A stretch of 56,215 nucleotides of DNA from an uncultured Eubacteriales bacterium. GTDB taxonomy: Bacteria > Bacillota > Clostridia > Oscillospirales > CAG-272. Under the pieces are notes generated by a model. The model was not told the DNA's origin and ran no database searches. It worked only from the letters and a program-made list of their open reading frames with translations. Both the position numbers and the translations under genes were made by a program. This document shows positions 9,801 through 16,169 of this stretch, one piece after another. Position 1 is the first letter of the stretch; the number at the start of each line of letters is the position of its first letter. The stretch is from positions 1 to 56,215 of the forward strand of contig CAKSLQ010000014.1 of NCBI GenBank assembly GCA_934467415.1, read 5' to 3'.

Positions 9801-10416
9801 GGTCATAGCCGACGAAGGTGCCGCCGTTGACGATGATCTTCGCCGTGCCTGCCTTGTACGCCGAATCGCTGCAGTTCAGCGTCCACGCGGGGGTACCGCT
9901 TGCAAAGCACCCGCTGTTGATGATGATCGTGCCCTTAGAGGTATAGATCATATCCATCTGCTTGTCATCCGTGTGGGTAATCTGCTGGCTGACATCGAGA
10001 TTTTCGAGGGTAACCTCGCAGCCCGCAGCGCAAGCCCAGACAGCCATCGTGTATTTGCCCGCAGTGCCGGTCTGCTCAACAGCAACGATCTTGCCGTTCT
10101 TGATGAGCACCGCAGCGTTCTCGCCCTCGATGTTGAATACGCCGTCATAGCCGCTGCCGGTCAGCGTCTTGCCGCCGAGATCGAGCGTCAGGCTCTTTTG
10201 GATATAATAACTCGTTTCGGGCGTGTTGATATCCGCCGTCAGCGTGACCGTGTCGCCGTCCTTGGCTGCCGCGATGGCGTCTGTCAGGGTGGCGTACTCG
10301 GCCGTGCCGATTTTTGCAACCGTCGTCGCGCCGTCCGCCGCGAATGCCGCAAGTGAGCACATCACGAGCAGCACGCAGAGCGTGAGCACGACAGACAAAA
10401 TCTTTCTTGTCTTCAT
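6367..10416 (-). CDS. Giant secreted right-handed beta-helix protein, cassette 2 (1349 aa)
   Basis: The signal peptide MKTRKILSVVLTLCVLL... ends near AAFAA, and an AAGGAG site lies 7 bases before the ATG. The architecture matches its neighbour. Repeated blocks each open with a segment like YATLTDAIAAAKDGDTVTL, FATLAEAITAAARNSTVTL or YYTMEEAFKAQ, run through beta-helix coils, and close with GGTF/GGSF followed by YCADGF-x-P-x-x-N-x-D-x-TYGV (three clear cases). The final ~149 residues are the shared C-terminal domain, which differs from cassette 1 at only two residues that I can see (KL to KF, EII to EIV). The helix portion is clearly divergent from cassette 1, so the two proteins share frame and tail but not the presumed binding surface. 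No cell-wall anchor motif is visible. The role is probably extracellular binding or adhesion (inference). Confidence 0.88.
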   Translation of the reverse strand: MKTRKILSVVLTLCVLLVMCSLAAFAADGATTVAKIGTAEYATLTDAIAAAKDGDTVTLTADINTPETSYYIQKSLTLDLGGKTLTGSGYDGVFNIEGENAAVLIKNGKIVAVEQTGTAGKYTMAVWACAAGCEVTLENLDVSQQITHTDDKQMDMIYTSKGTIIINSGCFASGTPAWTLNCSDSAYKAGTAKIIVNGGTFVGYDPRNNKAEGEGTSFVAPGVGVDAADGSFTAVPNMAAQIVDADGNSVAAYTGHYDAIAAAKDGEKVILLSDRKNFVTNTINANITIDLNGKTLSVGNNNPFFRTNGEVTIQNGTIDSQYACVIVNAYNKLTLKNVKITGVTGNNGKNLVNVCSNAEVTIDKDTVLTASGSNGAAVFIGQDADAKYTLNVYGKVIQESKSFAISGNGSYKGTTTINIYDGAEVKSASVAIYHPQAGVINVNGGLVEGYCAIGIKSGTLNINGGTVRGTADDHVLDDSNSTSGTIIYDGSAIIVDSRSTGYAGNVNINVTGGTVESYYSTAIREIGEQDKPNMTQLTKLNITGGSVLGANQQLGNVTNDMLVRDISSSNVSVSGGTFNHAVPETYCADGFIPTKNADDTYGVKESLYVAEVNGVKFATLAEAITAAARNSTVTLLADTRENVTIDKALTLDLNGFTLNGGTVKAKPALTITARTVTIKDSSEAQTGTIMREDTAENSGVSSHYVIDVQGNAWVMFESGIVKNNSGSAAGKGASLVRIGDDSVAKQPGLNIKGGTFTQDNFIVIKVDRGDLFLNGGTLNSANSYAIENWFRATIKGGTVNGTAAAWTYSGGFNSTLTVQGGTIKGNVLSVNYGSAESKVAKVEITGGTVNGALGTYIYSGGLTETADTSKATIGITGGTFTDDPTKYVIEDSAISKNEDGTFGVAKAYLAKVGNTSYYTMEEAFKAQTTSGEAVVLLRDYTTGGTFNSGSINRTVDLNGHTWTYTGTNANDAAFEINYPDATLTVMNGTVVSSSMVGLIPSAMGGTIKYDNSGLVLDGVTATANGNSGIETNGNNTNDTVTLKNSTLNVPNGFGIYFPSSGTLTLDNSTVTAKTMGVQVCAGSLSINEGSAVTVTGDAVPKAENDGAIQDGAAISVVNRIGYKGLGTVTISGGKFTAKTGNSAVKAYDWANATETAFTEKDKVAVSGGSFSSEVKREYCADGFVPALNTDGTYGVKEETVNPFGKFASITNMEIVTVDGVNYYPIEVYTGIDSLNYKRVGFKYRMAATKIDGTPVSTNGEKDTKTVYTEISGNTSKGEAYTYTAGQFDATYIYGQRFLFPTASFKSADTTLYIMPFAEKLDGTIVNGTEVELSDAALAAYGTTMFRAGN

Positions 10417-10708
10417 GATTGGATCTCCTTCATATATTTTTATTCCAAGCCTGCCGCCGACGGCGGCAAACCAAAAGAATCATTCCTTCTCCCGCACTTG
10501 ATGCAGGCGCAAAAACGGCGGTTTCAGGCCGCAAAACAGGGCTTCTGCAAAGCGGAACCGGACCGATGAGGAAAAAAATAAACCTTCCTGTTGGCAACAT
10601 TGTCAGCAAATCAAGATAGGTTCTCATTATCATACGGCGCCGTTGGCAGAAATTCAACGCCGCTTTTTCTTCTGTCGAAATTGTAGCACGGAAATTCGTG
10701 TGTGTCAA
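10417..10708 (-). promoter_or_regulatory. Promoter and long leader of beta-helix cassette 2
   Basis: TTGACA (10703-10708, antisense) and TACAAT (10680-10685) have a 17-base spacer. Transcription would start near 10673, leaving a leader of about 255 bases. The leader contains two GC-rich inverted repeats (GCCGCCGACGGCGGC near 10453, and GGCGCCG near 10637). I recognise no riboswitch class. Bases 10709-10845 hold AT-rich sequence and no gene. Confidence 0.6.
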
Positions 10709-10845
10709 GATATTTTTTTCCATTTAAATCTTGTTTTGTTAAACTTTTTTCAGGCGGCGGAAGCGAATGCCGGGAGATGTTCAACGAAACGGCGGAATGA
10801 TTCAACGAACGGTGAAAAAAGCGAGCGAATGTAGAGAATATATAC

Positions 10846-10870
10846 AAAAATCCCCCTTTTACAGGGGGAT
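10846..10870 (-). terminator. Terminator of the glycyl radical enzyme operon
   Basis: The stem ATCCCCC/GGGGGAT (10850-10856 with 10864-10870) is followed on the minus strand by TTTTTG, shortly after the activase stop at 10878. Confidence 0.8.
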
Positions 10871-10877
10871 AATTTTG

Positions 10878-11777
10878 TTACCGCAGGACGCGGAGACCGT
10901 GCGCCTCAAGGACGGCGCGCGCCGCCTCCGCTTCGGCCGCCGTCGGGATCGGCGTATTTTCGGCTTCAAGCGGATAGCGCAGGTCGAGCGACTCGTACTT
11001 GGTGCCCGAAAGGTTGTGGTAGGGCAGGACGCGCACGCCGACCACGCAGGAGAGCGTCGCGAGAAAGGCGGCGATCGCCTCGATCTCGCCCGCATTCTGC
11101 CCGGGTACAAACGGGATGCGGATCTCGACCCGCTGATGCAGCGCATCCAGCAGACGCAGATTGGAAAGGATACGCTCGTTCGGCAGTCCGCAGAGGCGGC
11201 GATGCAGGTCGCTGTCGTATGCCTTGACATCGACGAGGAAGGTGTCGGCAAGCCCGATGACCTTTCGCAGCTTCTCCTCGGGGACGGCAAGGCAGGTGTC
11301 CACCGCCGTGTTGACGCCCGCCCCGTGCAGCGCCGTGAGCAGCTCGCGGCAGAATTCGGCCTGGAGCAGCGGTTCGCCGCCCGACAGCGTGACGCCGCCG
11401 CCCGACGTGTCGTAGAAGATTTTGTCCTCCAGCAGCTTCGGCAGCAGCTCCGCCGCCGTCGCGCGCTTGCCGTAGAAGATCAGCGCGTCGGAGAAGCAGA
11501 CGCTCTCGCATTTGCCGCAGGCGATGCACTTGGCGCGGTCGAAGCGATGCGTGCCGTCCTCGATGCGGTGCGCGCCGGTGGGGCAGACCGCGGCACAGCG
11601 GCCGCAGGCGGTGCATTTGTGCGCGTAGAAGCCGAGCTCCGGCTTGACGGACAGCCCCTCGGGGTTGTGGCACCATTTGCAGCGCAGCGGGCAGCCCTTG
11701 AGAAAGAGGGTGGTGCGCATACCGTCGCCGTCGTGAATTTCAAAGCGTTTAATATTGATGTAGGTTCCCGTTGTCAT
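10878..11777 (-). CDS. Glycyl radical enzyme activating enzyme (radical SAM)
   Basis: This 299-aa radical SAM activase binds a [4Fe-4S] cluster through C29-x3-C33-x2-C36 (GCPLRCKWC) and uses SAM to place a glycyl radical on its partner. It also carries two ferredoxin-type clusters, C55/C58/C61/C65 and C84/C87/C90/C94. That insert is typical of activases for non-PFL glycyl radical enzymes and is absent from classical PflA. GGGVTLSGGEPL near residues 125-136 is the usual SAM-binding GGE segment. It starts 12 bases after the stop of its probable substrate at 11790-13991, with GGAG before the ATG. Assignment to the activase family is secure. The name pflA should be avoided because the partner is not a pyruvate formate-lyase. 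Confidence 0.93.
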   Translation of the reverse strand: MTTGTYINIKRFEIHDGDGMRTTLFLKGCPLRCKWCHNPEGLSVKPELGFYAHKCTACGRCAAVCPTGAHRIEDGTHRFDRAKCIACGKCESVCFSDALIFYGKRATAAELLPKLLEDKIFYDTSGGGVTLSGGEPLLQAEFCRELLTALHGAGVNTAVDTCLAVPEEKLRKVIGLADTFLVDVKAYDSDLHRRLCGLPNERILSNLRLLDALHQRVEIRIPFVPGQNAGEIEAIAAFLATLSCVVGVRVLPYHNLSGTKYESLDLRYPLEAENTPIPTAAEAEAARAVLEAHGLRVLR

Positions 11778-11789
11778 GGTGTTCTCCGT

Positions 11790-13991
11790 TCAGGTATTTG
11801 CCGCATTTTCGGTCTGCCGGATAAATTCATCCTGCTCGACGCGGGAAAGCGCCGTGAAGTAGACGTTCCAGCCGCACAGGCGCACCTGGAGCGTCGCATA
11901 GTCCTCCGGATGCGCCTGCGCCGCGCGCAGCACCGCGGGGGACAGGACGTTGATCTGCATGGCAAAGCCCCGCCGCGCCATAAAGGCATCGAGCAGCGCC
12001 TCCATGGCGCAGAGACCCGCGTCGCCCTCGACCGCACCGGCGTACAGCACCACATCCAGCACCGTGCCGTTGGGCGTGTCGGTATAATCCACCGCCGTTG
12101 CCGAGCGGATCAGCGCGGTGACGCCCTCGCGGTCCATGGCGGTCACCGCGCACATGTTCTTGGAGAGCGGCTCGCCTGCAAGGCGGCCGTCCGCCGTTGC
12201 GCCGGTCTTCTCGCCGAAGGTCAGGCGATAGTCGATGGAGAAGAAGCCGCAGCGGAAGACGCCGCCGCGCCCGTTCGGCCTGCCGTTGATGCAGGCGGCC
12301 GTGTCGCGCATCACCTTTGCCGCAAGGGCATCGACCGCGGGGTCGCCGTTGCCGTACTTCGGCGTGCGCCGCAGCGCCGTCTGCCGCAGCGCCTCGTGCC
12401 CCTGCCAGTTGCCGCGCAGGACGGCGGCAAATTCGGACAGCTTCAGCTTCTTTTCTTCATACACCAGCCGACGCACGGCGGTCAGCGCGTCCACCGTGCT
12501 GGCAATGCAGATGGCGTTGACGGCGGAATTGTTGTACTTCGCGCCGCCGCTGTAGGCATCTCTGCCGCGCGCCACGCAGTCCGCAAACGTCGCGGAAAAG
12601 AGCGGCGCGGGATTGAGCGACGGATAGGCCCGTTCATGCGCGACCGTGAGCGCCGCCGCGCGATCGACAAACATGCCGATCTGCGCCCGAACAGCCGCAT
12701 AGAAGGCGTCGAAGTCAGGATAGCTGTCCGGATCGGCGGGCGTACCGACCACGGCGCCGGTATCGGGGTCAACGCCGCCGTTCATGACGGCCAGCACCGC
12801 TTTCGGCAGATTGACGCGCGCCGTGCAGGTACACGGCACTTCCTTGCCGAAGGCCGCCGGTTCATAGCAGCCGATGACCACATAATTGCGCGCGTCGGCC
12901 GGGTCCTCGCCGAGCGCGGTGAGCGCGCCCTCGACGACCTCGTCGTTTAAGAAGACGAAGCTGTTCCGCCCGTCGCGAATCGAGCCGAGAATCAGTCGGA
13001 CAAGCCGCTTCGGCAGGTTCTTGTGCCGGCGGACGTGGATCTTCGGGTCGTTGATGTCAAGCCCGATGTATTCCTCCACCAAAAGATAGGTCAGCTCGTT
13101 TGTCGCGTCGCTGCCGTCCGCCAGCCTGCCGCCGATGAAAAACGGCACGTTTGCCGTGACATGCATAGAATTAAATTTGAAGAAATAATAGCGGAACAGC
13201 TCGCGCGCCTGTGCCTCGGTCAGTCGGCCGCGCGCGAGGTCGCGGCGGTAAAACGGGTAAAACAGGCGATCCAGCCCGCCGAGGGAACGCACGGCGTCCC
13301 GCTCCACATTGCATTGCAGGTTGTAGAAGATGACCGAGAGCTGCATCGCCTCCAGCAGGGTTTCGGGCGCGCCGACGGTCAGCTGCCGCAGCGAGGACGA
13401 GACCAGCCGCATTTTTTCGTCGCCGTCCGCCGCAAGGCGGCCGGTCGCGTCGGCAAGCCGCGCGATAAAGCCGATGGTTGCCGTCAGCGTGTCCGCGGCG
13501 CAGGCATAAAACAGGCGCTGCTCCTCGGTGAGCGTCGCTTTTTCGGCGCGGGCGGCCAGCACGCGGGCGCGCAGCCCGGGAATGCCGAGGGTCATCACGG
13601 CCTCCCAGTCCGGCGCGGTGTGGCCGAAGTCGGCGTCGCCCGTGTAGCAGAGTCCCCGCACGGCGGCGTCCGTTTCGGCAAGCAGGTCGGCCATTTCCCG
13701 TGTGCGGAAGTCCTTGATCCATCTGCCGCGGATGCGCGAAAGCAGAAAATCGTGGTTCAGCTTCTCGGGGAAAAAGTCCCGCCTGTCCACGTCCAGCCGG
13801 GCGCATGCCAGCACCTTTTCATACAGGCGCGTCTTGACGGCGATGGCAGGCTGCCCCGCCATGGCCCGCTCGATGGCGAGCAGCTCCGTGCGCAGCGCCT
13901 CGGGCGAAAGCCCGCTGCCCTCGTCCCAGTGTTCCTCAGTATATTGTGTGCCGAGCGCCGCCCGGTCAGCCTCAAAGTGATTCCAGATCAT
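11790..13991 (-). CDS. Glycyl radical enzyme of unknown substrate
   Basis: The protein has 733 aa. The radical-bearing loop RLCGWNVYF places the glycine at residue 707. The active-site loop is IGCYEPA with Cys375 and Glu377. Pyruvate formate-lyase has two adjacent cysteines, whereas diol dehydratases, choline lyase, hydroxyproline dehydratase and the decarboxylases have Cys-x-Glu, so this is not a PFL. It most likely eliminates or cleaves a C-O, C-N or C-C bond. The loop differs from GCVEP of the characterised dehydratases by Tyr for Val, and I cannot name the substrate. The reading frame is open further upstream, but ATG at 13991 has AGAGGTG at proper spacing and begins the family's N-terminus. 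The gene is co-transcribed with its activase. No microcompartment shell genes are nearby. Confidence 0.9.
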   Translation of the reverse strand: MIWNHFEADRAALGTQYTEEHWDEGSGLSPEALRTELLAIERAMAGQPAIAVKTRLYEKVLACARLDVDRRDFFPEKLNHDFLLSRIRGRWIKDFRTREMADLLAETDAAVRGLCYTGDADFGHTAPDWEAVMTLGIPGLRARVLAARAEKATLTEEQRLFYACAADTLTATIGFIARLADATGRLAADGDEKMRLVSSSLRQLTVGAPETLLEAMQLSVIFYNLQCNVERDAVRSLGGLDRLFYPFYRRDLARGRLTEAQARELFRYYFFKFNSMHVTANVPFFIGGRLADGSDATNELTYLLVEEYIGLDINDPKIHVRRHKNLPKRLVRLILGSIRDGRNSFVFLNDEVVEGALTALGEDPADARNYVVIGCYEPAAFGKEVPCTCTARVNLPKAVLAVMNGGVDPDTGAVVGTPADPDSYPDFDAFYAAVRAQIGMFVDRAAALTVAHERAYPSLNPAPLFSATFADCVARGRDAYSGGAKYNNSAVNAICIASTVDALTAVRRLVYEEKKLKLSEFAAVLRGNWQGHEALRQTALRRTPKYGNGDPAVDALAAKVMRDTAACINGRPNGRGGVFRCGFFSIDYRLTFGEKTGATADGRLAGEPLSKNMCAVTAMDREGVTALIRSATAVDYTDTPNGTVLDVVLYAGAVEGDAGLCAMEALLDAFMARRGFAMQINVLSPAVLRAAQAHPEDYATLQVRLCGWNVYFTALSRVEQDEFIRQTENAANT

Positions 13992-14016
13992 CGGATGCAC
14001 CTCTGTTTTCGGGTTC

Positions 14017-14045
14017 AGCATACCCCACCGCGGAGGAATTGTCAA
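14017..14045 (-). promoter_or_regulatory. Promoter of the glycyl radical enzyme operon
   Basis: TTGACA (14040-14045, antisense) and TATGCT (14017-14022) have a 17-base spacer, 26 bases upstream of the start codon. Confidence 0.7.
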
Positions 14046-14119
14046 TGCGGCTTTCGTGCGCATTTGTTTTTTTCGGCTGCAAAGCCGCGGAAACGGGCAG
14101 AAAAATGCGTCTCTTTTTC

Positions 14120-14394
14120 TACCCTCGATTGACAAGGGCAGATGCGCTTTTCGGCGGTAAAAAGTTGGCGCTGGACATCGTCATCGTCCTCGGTGGGCGA
14201 CCGGCACACCGTCCTCCTCTTCCTCGCCAGCTAGAGTTTTACTCGCCGAAAAGTCCTACGGAGTTTTTCGGGAGCGGAAATTGTGCCTGACGAGGCTGAC
14301 GAAGCAGGCGGGCTAATGCCCGCCAATGAGGAAAACGAAGCCAGGTGCGGTTTCAGCCCCGAAAAACCGTGTCTTCCCTTGTCAATCGAGGGTA
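14120..14394. mobile_element. MITE-like element with 19-bp perfect terminal inverted repeats
   Basis: TACCCTCGATTGACAAGGG at 14120-14138 is exactly inverted at 14376-14394. The match continues inward imperfectly for about 17 more bases (AGA..CGC/GG..TTTTCGG). The 275-bp interior encodes nothing convincing and holds a second palindrome (GGCGGGC-TAAT-GCCCGCC, 14307-14324). No target-site duplication is evident. The size, ends and lack of coding suggest a non-autonomous element. No transposase with matching ends is in the window. Bases 13992-14119 hold only the upstream promoter, and 14395-14472 nothing I can identify. Confidence 0.55.
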
Positions 14395-14472
14395 AGATTC
14401 GCCGATGCTTCCCCCCGGCGCGGAGATCGCGCGGATTCGCATGAAAAGTGCGGAAAATTTTCAAAAATCATC

Positions 14473-14501
14473 TTGACAAGCCGAAACCGCCTTGCTATAA
14501 T
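14473..14501 (+). promoter_or_regulatory. Promoter of tRNA-Asn
   Basis: TTGACA (14473-14478), 17 bases, TATAAT (14496-14501): a perfect consensus promoter 31 bases before the tRNA. Confidence 0.85.
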
Positions 14502-14531
14502 ATAGAGCGTCGGTCCGAACGGATCGGCTAT

Positions 14532-14607
14532 TCCTCCTTAGCTCAGTCGGTAGAGCGCATGACTGTTAATCATGATGTCGTTGGTTCGAGCCCAACAGGG
14601 GGAGCCA
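14532..14607 (+). tRNA. tRNA-Asn (GTT)
   Basis: A 76-nt cloverleaf. Acceptor TCCTCCT pairs with AGGGGGA and CCA is encoded. The D-arm is AGCTCAGTCGGTAGAGC, the anticodon loop CTGTTAA reads GTT, and the T-arm carries GGTTCGAGCCC. Confidence 0.97.
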
Positions 14608-14610
14608 AAG

Positions 14611-14639
14611 AAAAAACCACCCGGTTCGGGTGGTTTTTT
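14611..14639 (+). terminator. Terminator of tRNA-Asn
   Basis: AACCACCCG-GTT-CGGGTGGTT followed by six T, directly after the tRNA. It is nearly the same hairpin as the one after tRNA-Arg. Confidence 0.9.
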
Positions 14640-14668
14640 CTTTGGCTCCTCGTCCGGCGGGCTTGAAA

Positions 14669-14725
14669 GAGTTTGTCGGTTTCGCATCGCGAAATCGGCG
14701 GCGTATAGCCGCCGAAGGCAAACTC
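14669..14725 (+). other. Predicted three-stem fold downstream of tRNA-Asn
   Basis: An outer stem GAGTTTG/CAAACTC (14669-14675 with 14719-14725) encloses two hairpins, TTTCGC-ATC-GCGAAA (14680-14694) and GGCGGC-GTATA-GCCGCC (14697-14713). A fold of the same design lies at 53621-53674, also just beyond a tRNA terminator. The rest of 14640-14885 contains no gene; a second GGCGTATAGCC hairpin is near 14832. Confidence 0.5.
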
Positions 14726-14885
14726 AATGGCGGCTGCCTTGCAGACGCCGACAAGCCCCAACAGGGGAAAAATCAGCGCCATGCTCCCGCCGGGCTTTGC
14801 GATATGCGCGGGGCGCGCTGTGTCTGCGGTGCGGCGTATAGCCGCCGAAAGCGACTTTCCTACATTCTTTTTCTATCTCCGTGTA

Positions 14886-14914
14886 TTTACTTTCGGCGCA
14901 CGATATGCTATACT
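14886..14914 (+). promoter_or_regulatory. Promoter of the dockerin gene pair
   Basis: TTTACT (14886-14891), 17 bases, TATACT (14909-14914), 24 bases before the ATG. Confidence 0.65.
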
Positions 14915-14938
14915 GGCATCGGAAAGTGAGGGATTACC

Positions 14939-16168
14939 ATGTGCAGAACCTACCGATACATTCTTGTATCCGCCCTGCTCGCCCTGCTCTTTTGTCTGCC
15001 CGCTGCGGCCGTTTGCCGCCGCGGCGACCTCGACGGAGACGGGCGGATTTCGGTCACGGACGCATTTCTGACCCTGAAAAAGTGCCTTGCGGGCACCTAT
15101 GACGAGCAGTGCGACATGAACGGTGACGGGCAGCTCACCCTCGCCGATGTGGCGTCCGTCCTGCGCTATGCCGCGGCGGGCAGCAGCTTCACGCAGAATG
15201 CGCAGCTGTGCGCGCCGACGAAGGACGGCATCTACAACTACTGCCCCTCCGTCCTCGAAGAGGCGGACGGCACGCGCTATCTCTATTACTGCACCAACCG
15301 GGAATCCTACAAGATCATCGACTACATCGGCTGCCGCCGCGGCACACGGAATGCCGACGGCAGCTACACCTACGGCGCGGAGACCGTTGTGCTCGCGCCG
15401 ACGGCGGGCGCATGGGACGCGCACCACACCTGCGATCCCTCCGTGGTCAGGGGCGACTTCACCTACAAGGGGCAGTCCTACCGCTATCTGATGGCATATC
15501 TCGGCTGCACCTCCTACGACAACCAGGACAACGAGATCGGCTTTGCCGTGGCCAACGACCCGATGGGCCCGTTTGTCAAGATCGCCGACACGCCCACCAT
15601 CCCCTATGTGCGCGAGGGCGACGCATGGCAGTGGGGCGTGGGACAGGCTTCGCTGGTGAGCCGCGACAAAGGCAGCCGCGTTTACGTCTTCTACACCGAG
15701 GGGACGGCGACCCGCACGCATGAATTCGTCGATGAATGGGACTTCGCCGACCTCGAAAACCCCGTCCGCCTCTCGCACACCGACCTTGCCACGACGGGGC
15801 TGACCACCCGCACGGGCGGCGGAGACTACATCGGCAACGCCGACTTCGCCTACGACGCAGACTCGAACAGCTTCTACATGGCGACGGACTCGCACCCGTA
15901 CCCGTCGGACGAGCCGAACTACATCACCGAATACTTCCGCGTGGCGTACTTTGCGGGAGACAACGTGACCCGTGTGCGCTGGAACGAGCTGGAGCACATC
16001 GGCCCCGCCGAGACCGGCTTTGCCCGCAACCACAATGTCGGGCTTGTGCGCGACGCCTACGGCTGGCTGCCGGGCGGGAACAGTCTCACGGTGTACTACA
16101 CCGGCGCCGGCAAGGGCGCAAACGCGCTCTGGACCTACCGCCTGCATGCATACACGCTTCTGAAATAA
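14939..16168 (+). CDS. Secreted beta-propeller glycosidase-like protein with N-terminal dockerin
   Basis: The 409-aa protein begins with a signal peptide (about residues 1-24, ending LPAAAVC). Next comes a type I dockerin-like module made of two F-hand repeats, GDLDGDGRISVTDAFLTLKK and CDMNGDGQLTLADVASVLRY, with the calcium-binding D-x-D-G-D-G pattern. From about residue 80 the sequence has features of a five-bladed GH43/GH32-type propeller: YCPSVLEEADGTRYLYYCT, HHTCDPSVV, IGFAVANDPMGPF, WGVGQASLV and IGNADFAYD. I cannot place the catalytic acids with confidence, so enzyme activity is unproven. Dockerins usually sit at the C-terminus, so the N-terminal place is notable. The next gene begins one base after the stop and also carries a dockerin-like repeat. 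Confidence 0.8.
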   Translation: MCRTYRYILVSALLALLFCLPAAAVCRRGDLDGDGRISVTDAFLTLKKCLAGTYDEQCDMNGDGQLTLADVASVLRYAAAGSSFTQNAQLCAPTKDGIYNYCPSVLEEADGTRYLYYCTNRESYKIIDYIGCRRGTRNADGSYTYGAETVVLAPTAGAWDAHHTCDPSVVRGDFTYKGQSYRYLMAYLGCTSYDNQDNEIGFAVANDPMGPFVKIADTPTIPYVREGDAWQWGVGQASLVSRDKGSRVYVFYTEGTATRTHEFVDEWDFADLENPVRLSHTDLATTGLTTRTGGGDYIGNADFAYDADSNSFYMATDSHPYPSDEPNYITEYFRVAYFAGDNVTRVRWNELEHIGPAETGFARNHNVGLVRDAYGWLPGGNSLTVYYTGAGKGANALWTYRLHAYTLLK

Positions 16169-16169
16169 G

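Noticed and set aside
1557..10416. CRISPR-like or tandem DNA repeats in the beta-helix genes
   Set aside because: The periodicity is at protein level with varied DNA; there are no regular identical repeats with spacers.
10430..10847. Two minus-strand frames of 97 and 78 codons upstream of the second beta-helix gene
   Set aside because: They overlap the promoter and leader, lack ribosome binding sites, and show no protein-like pattern.
10767..12950. 727-codon plus-strand frame
   Set aside because: It is antisense to the glycyl radical enzyme and its activase, both of which have clear catalytic motifs.
11790..13991. Pyruvate formate-lyase
   Set aside because: The active site has one cysteine followed by Tyr-Glu, not the two adjacent cysteines that pyruvate formate-lyase requires.
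13992..14135. 48-residue N-terminal extension of the glycyl radical enzyme
   Set aside because: It would run through the promoter at 14017-14045 and has no ribosome binding site; ATG at 13991 does.
14566..14929. Several short frames across and after tRNA-Asn on both strands
   Set aside because: They translate the tRNA, its terminator and palindromic sequence.
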